A stretch of DNA of 10,675 nucleotides from assembly GCA_039034035.1 (NCBI GenBank), contig JBCCBN010000105.1, positions 1 through 10,675 on the forward strand, written 5' to 3'. This document shows, one piece after another, positions 6,635 to 10,675 of the stretch. The translations under genes and the position numbers were made by a program. The notes beneath the pieces are model-generated. The model made no database searches and had not been told where the DNA came from. It saw nothing but the letters and a program-made list of their open reading frames with translations. Numbering within the stretch: position 1 is the stretch's first letter; each line of letters opens with the position of its first letter. Source of the stretch: UBA5336 sp039034035 (lineage in GTDB: Bacteria > Pseudomonadota > Alphaproteobacteria > Caulobacterales > Hyphomonadaceae).

Positions 6635-7045
6635 TCACAAGAATGGACGAAGGCCGTTGAGATCGTATCCCGCACCAGCGGCGGCGGAAATGATGTCGTC
6701 GGCGGTTCCCTGCCCGCCATGCACCAGTGCCCAGGCCGTGATGGATCGCGTACCCGTGCGGCAATAGGCGAGGATCGGCGTCGGGGCGGCTGACAAGATG
6801 GACGATGTGCGCTCGACAATCTCCGGGGTTGGCGCACCGGAGAAGGGCAGCGCCACGAATGTCATGCCCAGGGCTTCGGCACGGGCACGGATCGAGCCCA
6901 TGCGCGGCTGGGTCACACCCCCTTCACCATCGGGCCGGTTTGCCACGATCGTCTTGAAGCCTGCTGCCGCGATAGCCTCAACATCTTCGGGCCCGATCTG
7001 GGGGGCGACAGCAAATTCATCGGTAACGGTTCGAATGTCGGCCAT
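6635..7045 (-). CDS. DUF442/TIGR01244 phosphatase-like (sulfur transferase) protein
   Basis: A 136-residue single-domain protein of the family annotated as TIGR01244 sulfur transferase or beta-lactamase-hydrolase-like (DUF442), with a dual-specificity-phosphatase fold. The active-site loop YCRTGTRS gives the CX5R signature (C95, R100). IVANRPDGEGG (33-43) and the C-terminal AAGAGYDLNGLRPFL are also characteristic. In several bacteria this domain is fused to a persulfide dioxygenase-type metallo-beta-lactamase and linked to sulfide handling; here it stands alone, though a different metallo-beta-lactamase gene lies two genes downstream. ATG 7045 is chosen because TAGGAGG lies 10 nt upstream and the family begins close to this point. 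A frame back to 7147 adds 34 low-similarity residues. It is divergent from the ABC permease genes. Confidence 0.88.
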   Translation of the reverse strand: MADIRTVTDEFAVAPQIGPEDVEAIAAAGFKTIVANRPDGEGGVTQPRMGSIRARAEALGMTFVALPFSGAPTPEIVERTSSILSAAPTPILAYCRTGTRSITAWALVHGGQGTADDIISAAAGAGYDLNGLRPFL

Positions 7046-7080
7046 GGCCGCCTGGCCTCCTACGCGTGTGCCGCAAGCCA

Positions 7081-7132
7081 TTGACATGGCTGCCTTCCCG
7101 GAAAAGCTAGGCATGAAGGCGCGTCCTGCCAA
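7081..7132. promoter_or_regulatory. Possible overlapping divergent promoters
   Basis: On the plus strand a perfect -35 TTGACA (7081-7086) is followed after 17 nt by AAGCTA (7104-7109), which could drive the permease genes with a start near 7116. On the minus strand TTGGCA (7132-7127) is followed after 17 nt by TAGCTT, which is the same six base pairs at 7109-7104. The two promoters would face each other and share one -10 element. The -35 boxes are good; the -10 box is weak. Confidence 0.35.
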
Positions 7133-7153
7133 CCGGTTTCCGGTCATAATTCA

Positions 7154-8140
7154 GTGAAGGTGAGTTCAATACCCGTGACCGCTCTACAACGGATCCTTGC
7201 GCGCGTGCCTGTGTGGTACACTCTACGTCGCCTGCTGATCGCCATCCCCACCCTATTGGCCATCATCACAGTCGCCTTCTTCATGATGCGGGCAGCCCCT
7301 GGCGGACCTTTCTCTGCAGACCGTAAGCTGCCCGTTGAGACCGAACGCGCCATCGCGGCCAAGTACGGGCTCGATAAGCCTCTGCACGAGCAATATCTCT
7401 CGTATCTAGGCGATGTTGTGCAGGGTGATTTCGGCCCCTCGTTCAAGACCAAGGACAAGGACGTCATTGAGATTATTGGCGACGGTTTGCCGATCAGCCT
7501 CACCATCGGTGCGCTGTCCATGCTGCTCGCCTTGACGGTGGGCACGGCGCTGGGGGTGTTTGCCGGCCTTCGGCAGAACACAGCGGGCGACTATTCCGTC
7601 ATGGGCTTTGCCATGGCCGGCATTTCCATCCCGACCTTTGTGACCGGCCCGATACTGATCCTTGCTTTCGCGCTCGGCCTGGGCTGGTTTTCAGCCGGCG
7701 GGTTGGGTTTCCCCGCATCCATGAACCTGCACACGCTGACCCTTCCGGTAATTACGCTGGCCCTGCCGCAAATCGCCATCATCTCGCGCTTGATGCGCGC
7801 ATCGACGATCGAGACCATGCGGTCGAACCATATCCGCACGGCCCGTAGCAAGGGCCTGAGCGAGTGGAGCGTCATCCGGCGCCATGCCCTGCCCGCGGCG
7901 ATCCTGCCGCTGGTGTCCTATGCCGGCCCGGCGACGGCGGGCGTCATGACCGGGTCGGTGGTGGTTGAAAGGATCTTCACTCTGCCCGGCATGGGCGACT
8001 ATTTCGTGCGCGGCGCCGTGGAACGCGACTACACGCTGGTGATGGGAGCGATCATTATCTACTCGGCCCTGATCATCCTGTTCAACCTGCTGGCGGACGT
8101 GCTCTACGCCCTGCTGGATCCGAAGGTGAAGTATAGCTGA
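7154..8140 (+). CDS. ABC transporter permease, DppB/OppB type
   Basis: A 328-residue inner-membrane subunit of a peptide/nickel-type ABC importer. The first helix (about 25-46, LLIAIPTLLAIITVAFFMMR) ends in APGGPF, typical of DppB-like proteins. YGLDKPLHEQYLSYLGDVVQ (71-90) and GDFGPSF form the usual periplasmic segment. The cytoplasmic EAA loop that docks on the ATPase is at about 229-254 (RTARSKGLSEWSVIRRHALP). VERIFTLPGMGDYFVRG (271-287) and the C-terminal LLADVLYALLDPKV are also standard. The start is uncertain: GTG at 7154, 7160 or 7175 are all in frame, and none has a strong ribosome binding site (AAGG precedes 7175 by about 14 nt). The substrate could be peptide, metal chelate or opine. 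Confidence 0.9.
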   Translation: MKVSSIPVTALQRILARVPVWYTLRRLLIAIPTLLAIITVAFFMMRAAPGGPFSADRKLPVETERAIAAKYGLDKPLHEQYLSYLGDVVQGDFGPSFKTKDKDVIEIIGDGLPISLTIGALSMLLALTVGTALGVFAGLRQNTAGDYSVMGFAMAGISIPTFVTGPILILAFALGLGWFSAGGLGFPASMNLHTLTLPVITLALPQIAIISRLMRASTIETMRSNHIRTARSKGLSEWSVIRRHALPAAILPLVSYAGPATAGVMTGSVVVERIFTLPGMGDYFVRGAVERDYTLVMGAIIIYSALIILFNLLADVLYALLDPKVKYS

Positions 8141-9051
8141 TGACCCGAACCTTTGATCTCAACGACCCTGCCCGTGTTCAAGAGCCCGTCGAACAGGCCA
8201 TCCTGGCCGGGCGTTCGCTCTGGGATGATGCCCGCACGCGGCTGTTCCGCAACAAGGCCGCCGTCGGCGCCATGATCGTGCTCGGCCTGCTTGTTCTGAT
8301 CGCCGCGATTGGGCCTAGCTTGTGGATCCATGACCACCTCGTTCAGTCCAATCGCATCAAGATTCCGCCCACCTTCGAAAATGGCCATATCCTCGGCACA
8401 GACTATCTCGGCCGCGATGCTTTTGCGCGCCTGCTCATCGCCCTTCGAATCTCGCTGCTGGTCGGCGTGGTCGCGACGTTTGTCAGCCTGGTGATCGGCG
8501 TGACGTGGGGCGCGACGGCCGGCTTTATCGGGGGCCGTACCGATAATCTCATGATGCGCTTTGTCGATGTGCTCTATGCGCTGCCGTTCATCTTTTTCGT
8601 GATCTTGCTGATTACCGTTTTCGGCCGCAACATCCTGCTGATCTTTGCCGCGATCGGCGCGATTGAATGGCTGACGATGGCCAGGATTACGCGGGGCCAG
8701 ACCCTGGCCATAAAGTCGCGGGAGTTCATCGAAGCGGCGCGCGCGGCTGGCGTCTCCCGCGCGGCCATGATCCGGCGGCACATCATCCCGAACGTTATCG
8801 GCCCGGTTGCGGTCTATGTGACGCTCACCATCCCGGTGGTCATCCTCGCAGAGAGCTTTCTCAGCTTCCTGGGCCTGGGCGTGAACGAACCGCTGACCAG
8901 CCTGGGCGTCCTGATCTCACAGGGCGCGACAGAGATGCGAGACCGTCCATGGATGCTGCTGGTTCCGGCCATCACTATGATGGTGACGCTCCTCGCGCTC
9001 AATTTCCTCGGCGACGGCCTGAGAGATGCCCTGGACCCGAAGGAGCGGTAG
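8140..9051 (+). CDS. ABC transporter permease, DppC/OppC type
   Basis: A 303-residue partner permease forming the heterodimeric membrane channel with the preceding protein. It has an N-terminal cytoplasmic stretch (WDDARTRLFRNKAAVGAMIV), a first helix at about 42-62, and the hallmark HILGTDYLGRDAFARLL (83-99) before the core helices. The EAA loop is at 199-218 (AARAAGVSRAAMIRRHIIPN). AESFLSFLGLGVNEPLTSLG (237-256) and the terminal GDGLRDALDP are conserved in DppC-like proteins. Its ATG overlaps the previous stop as TGATG, so translation is coupled. No binding-protein or ATPase gene follows: the next gene is convergent and only 30 bp away. These subunits must therefore be encoded elsewhere if the importer works. 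Confidence 0.92.
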   Translation: MTRTFDLNDPARVQEPVEQAILAGRSLWDDARTRLFRNKAAVGAMIVLGLLVLIAAIGPSLWIHDHLVQSNRIKIPPTFENGHILGTDYLGRDAFARLLIALRISLLVGVVATFVSLVIGVTWGATAGFIGGRTDNLMMRFVDVLYALPFIFFVILLITVFGRNILLIFAAIGAIEWLTMARITRGQTLAIKSREFIEAARAAGVSRAAMIRRHIIPNVIGPVAVYVTLTIPVVILAESFLSFLGLGVNEPLTSLGVLISQGATEMRDRPWMLLVPAITMMVTLLALNFLGDGLRDALDPKER

Positions 9052-9065
9052 ACGCTTTGCCGCTC
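9043..9065 (+). terminator. Weak hairpin across the permease stop codon
   Basis: GAGCGG (9043-9048) pairs with CCGCTC (9060-9065) around an 11-nt loop containing the TAG stop of the second permease. It sits in the tight convergent gap with the methyltransferase gene. No T run follows, so its function as a terminator is only a possibility. Confidence 0.25.
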
Positions 9066-9081
9066 GGGACGGAGGACGGTT

Positions 9082-9711
9082 TCAACCCGGCCGACGCGCG
9101 ACACAGATCATCGATTTCGCCAATTGCGGCACCCGGCCTACCCGATGAAACTCCAGGTCTTCAAAACCAGCGTTTTCCAGCAGTTTTGACAGGGTGGGGA
9201 TCGACCAGAACTTGATATGCCCGCCATCCCAAAGCGCTGTGAAATGTCCGTCCATCTTCCCCGACACGGCGAGGGCCAAATTCTTCCAGTAGCCATGATA
9301 GGGCGTCGATACGACGGCGTAGCCGCCCGGCGCAACGAGGTCGTAAAGCCGCTCGGCATAGAGGCGGGGATCGAACAAATGCTCAATCACTTCCAGGCTC
9401 GTCACCGCGTCGAACTGGCCATAGGTGGCTCCCAGATCGTCATAAGCTGACGCCACTTCGAACCTAAGGTCCGGATGGGCCATTCGCGCCAGGCCGATCC
9501 CGCTTTCGGATGCGTCCACGCCCATCGCCGAATACGTCTTGCTGAGATGGCTCACCACGCTGCCATTGCCGCAACCGAGATCGAACACCCGCGATGGGCC
9601 AATCGCCTCAAGTATCCGGTCGACCGCGCCTAAAAGATAACCATGAGAATGCGCATGGCCAGCATCTGTGTAGCCATAGTCGGGCGTTGCGAAATCCAGG
9701 GCGAGCGTCAT
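9082..9711 (-). CDS. Class I SAM-dependent methyltransferase
   Basis: A 209-residue Rossmann-fold methyltransferase of the UbiG/Methyltransf_11-12 type. SAM-binding motif I is VFDLGCGNGSVV (42-53), the acidic residue ending strand 2 is D66 (MGVDAS), EVIEHLFDP (107-115) is the motif shared by UbiG-like enzymes, and LVAPGGYAVVSTPY (125-138) is the post-core strand and turn. The stretch after it (HGYWKNLALAVSGKMDGHF and WDGGHIKFWS, then LLENAGFEDLEF) resembles small-molecule or sugar methyltransferases often found with surface-polysaccharide genes, but the substrate is unknown. ATG 9711 is well supported: GGAGG lies 5 nt upstream and a near-consensus promoter places the transcript start about 20 nt ahead. 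It is transcribed alone, converging on the permeases. Confidence 0.9.
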   Translation of the reverse strand: MTLALDFATPDYGYTDAGHAHSHGYLLGAVDRILEAIGPSRVFDLGCGNGSVVSHLSKTYSAMGVDASESGIGLARMAHPDLRFEVASAYDDLGATYGQFDAVTSLEVIEHLFDPRLYAERLYDLVAPGGYAVVSTPYHGYWKNLALAVSGKMDGHFTALWDGGHIKFWSIPTLSKLLENAGFEDLEFHRVGRVPQLAKSMICVARRPG

Positions 9712-9737
9712 GGCACCCTCCGTTTGTAGTGCTGAAA

Positions 9738-9766
9738 ATTGTAGATAACGACCCTGCTTGAGTCAA
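9738..9766 (-). promoter_or_regulatory. Near-consensus sigma-70 promoter of the methyltransferase gene
   Basis: On the minus strand TTGACT (9766-9761), a 17-nt spacer and TACAAT (9743-9738) match the housekeeping consensus at ten of twelve positions. Transcription would start near 9731, giving a leader of about 20 nt carrying the GGAGG ribosome binding site. The surrounding 9730-9785 stretch is clearly more AT-rich than the genes. Confidence 0.7.
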
Positions 9767-9976
9767 AATCAATTTATCGTTGCTTGTTCGCCTGTAGGTT
9801 GTTTTGCGACGGGAGTTGGGTCCCGACCGCGTGGATCCTGCAACATTCTCGCCACAACCCGGTAGCGACGGCTGACGCTGCACACGCCGCTTGGCCCGAT
9901 CGCAAGACCGCGCATCAGGGAGAATTTCGCGCTCTGGCTGCGATCAGCGCGAACGGTTGTCCGCGGCGTTGCCGCT
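9767..9976. other. Intergenic spacer without recognised gene
   Basis: This forms most of the roughly 300-nt gap between the methyltransferase start and the CBS-domain gene's stop. A minus-strand frame of 77 codons spans 10002-9769, but it begins with TTG, has no ribosome binding site and crosses the terminator-like hairpin at 9977-9998; its Arg/Pro/Ala-rich composition looks non-coding. I recognise no RNA gene or repeat here. Confidence 0.4.
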
Positions 9977-9998
9977 GCGGCCCCGATTGGCGGGCCGC
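9977..9998 (-). terminator. Hairpin terminator after the CBS-domain gene
   Basis: GCGGCCC (9977-9983) pairs perfectly with GGGCCGC (9992-9998) around an 8-nt loop. It starts 10 nt beyond the stop codon of the minus-strand CBS-domain gene. No T run follows on the minus strand, as with the other hairpins in this window. Confidence 0.5.
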
Positions 9999-10008
9999 CC
10001 AACTCGTC

Positions 10009-10675
10009 TCAATTGGCCGTAGGGCGGTCTTCGCTGGCTTCGTCGACATCCTCGACCGGACGCACCTTGAGCCCGGTCACCTGGTTTCGCATCCGTCTGA
10101 GCACGTCAAACCGATGGCCGTGGAACACAAAGCTCTGGCCAGGATCGGGAATGGTCTGGGCTTCGTGGATCACCAGCCCGGCCACGGTCACGGCCTCTTC
10201 ATCGGGCAGGTTCCAGCCGGTCGCGCGGTTGATATCCCGGATTGTCGCCCAGCCATCCACATTCACCGAACCATCGGGCTGTGGGCGAACGCCCTGCACC
10301 AGCACATCATGCTCGTCGCGAATGTCGCCTACGATTTCCTCAAGGATGTCTTCCAGCGTAATCAGCCCCTGAAGCGAGCCATATTCGTCGATCACCAGCG
10401 CAAAATGCGTGTGCCGCCGCATGAACTGCCGCATCTGGTCGTCCAGCGTAGTGGTCTCGGGCACAAAATAGGGCTGCATGGCCACGTCGAGGACCTTGAA
10501 GCTTTTCATTGCTTCCTCAGACGCATCGGGCCCGCGCGTGAGACGGTCCATGGCGCGCAGAAGGTCCTTTGCATGCAGGACGCCCACGATGTTTTCAGGC
10601 TCGTCCTTGTAGACGGGCAGGCGGGTGTACCGCGATTCCAGAAGCTGGCTCAGGATGGCTTCGGGCGTGTCCTCA
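10009..10675 (-). CDS. HlyC/CorC-family CBS-domain protein (partial)
   Basis: The last 221 codons of a CorC/HlyC-type protein; the start lies beyond the right edge. Full-length relatives are linked to magnesium/cobalt efflux or membrane-associated transport. The visible part holds the end of a first CBS domain (SRYTRLPVYKDEPENIVG then VLHAKDLLRAM), a complete second CBS domain (VLDVAMQPYFVPETTTLDDQ through HFALVIDEYGSLQGLITLED and ILEEIVGDI), and the transporter-associated domain (SVNVDGWATIRDINRATGWN and VTVAGLVIHEAQTIPDPGQS, ending VTGLKVRPVED). CBS pairs commonly bind adenine nucleotides. In alphaproteobacteria such genes often sit after ybeY and before lnt; neither is visible here. Whether an N-terminal DUF21 membrane domain is present cannot be seen. 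Confidence 0.92.
   Translation of the reverse strand, partial: EDTPEAILSQLLESRYTRLPVYKDEPENIVGVLHAKDLLRAMDRLTRGPDASEEAMKSFKVLDVAMQPYFVPETTTLDDQMRQFMRRHTHFALVIDEYGSLQGLITLEDILEEIVGDIRDEHDVLVQGVRPQPDGSVNVDGWATIRDINRATGWNLPDEEAVTVAGLVIHEAQTIPDPGQSFVFHGHRFDVLRRMRNQVTGLKVRPVEDVDEASEDRPTAN

Noticed and set aside
7046..7147. N-terminal extension of the DUF442 protein to 7147
   Set aside because: The extra 34 residues do not resemble the family, and a strong ribosome binding site (TAGGAGG) stands ahead of ATG 7045.
8104..8781. Minus-strand open frame of 225 codons
   Set aside because: It is fully antisense to the well-supported second permease, and its charged, low-complexity product (many Asp, Lys, Gln and His) is a mirror of membrane-helix codons.
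9769..10002. Minus-strand frame of 77 codons between the methyltransferase and CBS-domain genes
   Set aside because: It has a TTG start, no ribosome binding site, overlaps a terminator-like hairpin and shows no family resemblance.

Overview
The window is GC-rich and gene-dense. Protein style, relaxed promoter consensus and gene families suggest a marine-type alphaproteobacterium, perhaps near the Maricaulales/Caulobacterales. That placement is inferred from family resemblance only, not from a search. No rRNA, tRNA, CRISPR array, integrase or insertion sequence is visible.

Left end (1-1803): a decayed region. On the minus strand lies a succinylglutamate desuccinylase/aspartoacylase-like gene with an in-frame TAG at 602-604. 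Immediately upstream of it is only the C-terminal tail of a RimK-type glutamate ligase (1232-1402). That tail abuts, head to head, the C-terminal tail of a LysR-family regulator on the plus strand (about 1420-1719). Two unrelated genes truncated at one point indicate a deletion or rearrangement junction near 1403-1420. It removed the front of both genes and probably the promoter of the rimK/desuccinylase operon.

Middle, minus strand (1804-7045), five intact genes. An O-antigen ligase/Wzy-type membrane protein (1804-3210) follows 11 nt after a single-pass periplasmic helical-repeat protein (3222-4457); together they look like a two-gene surface-polysaccharide operon. Further upstream are a metallo-beta-lactamase-fold hydrolase with a LACTB2-like C-terminus (4601-5500), an uncharacterised ATP-grasp protein (5573-6508) and a small DUF442/TIGR01244 phosphatase-like protein (6635-7045).

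Right part: two plus-strand permeases of a peptide/nickel-type ABC importer (7154-8140, 8140-9051) overlap by one base. No binding protein or ATPase gene accompanies them in the window. They converge on a minus-strand SAM methyltransferase (9082-9711) driven by a near-consensus sigma-70 promoter. After a roughly 300-nt spacer come the last 221 codons of a CBS-domain HlyC/CorC-family protein, cut by the right edge.

I see no convincing new defence or mobile system. The best leads are the double-truncation scar with its downstream nonsense mutation, and the uncharacterised ATP-grasp gene flanked by hydrolase genes.
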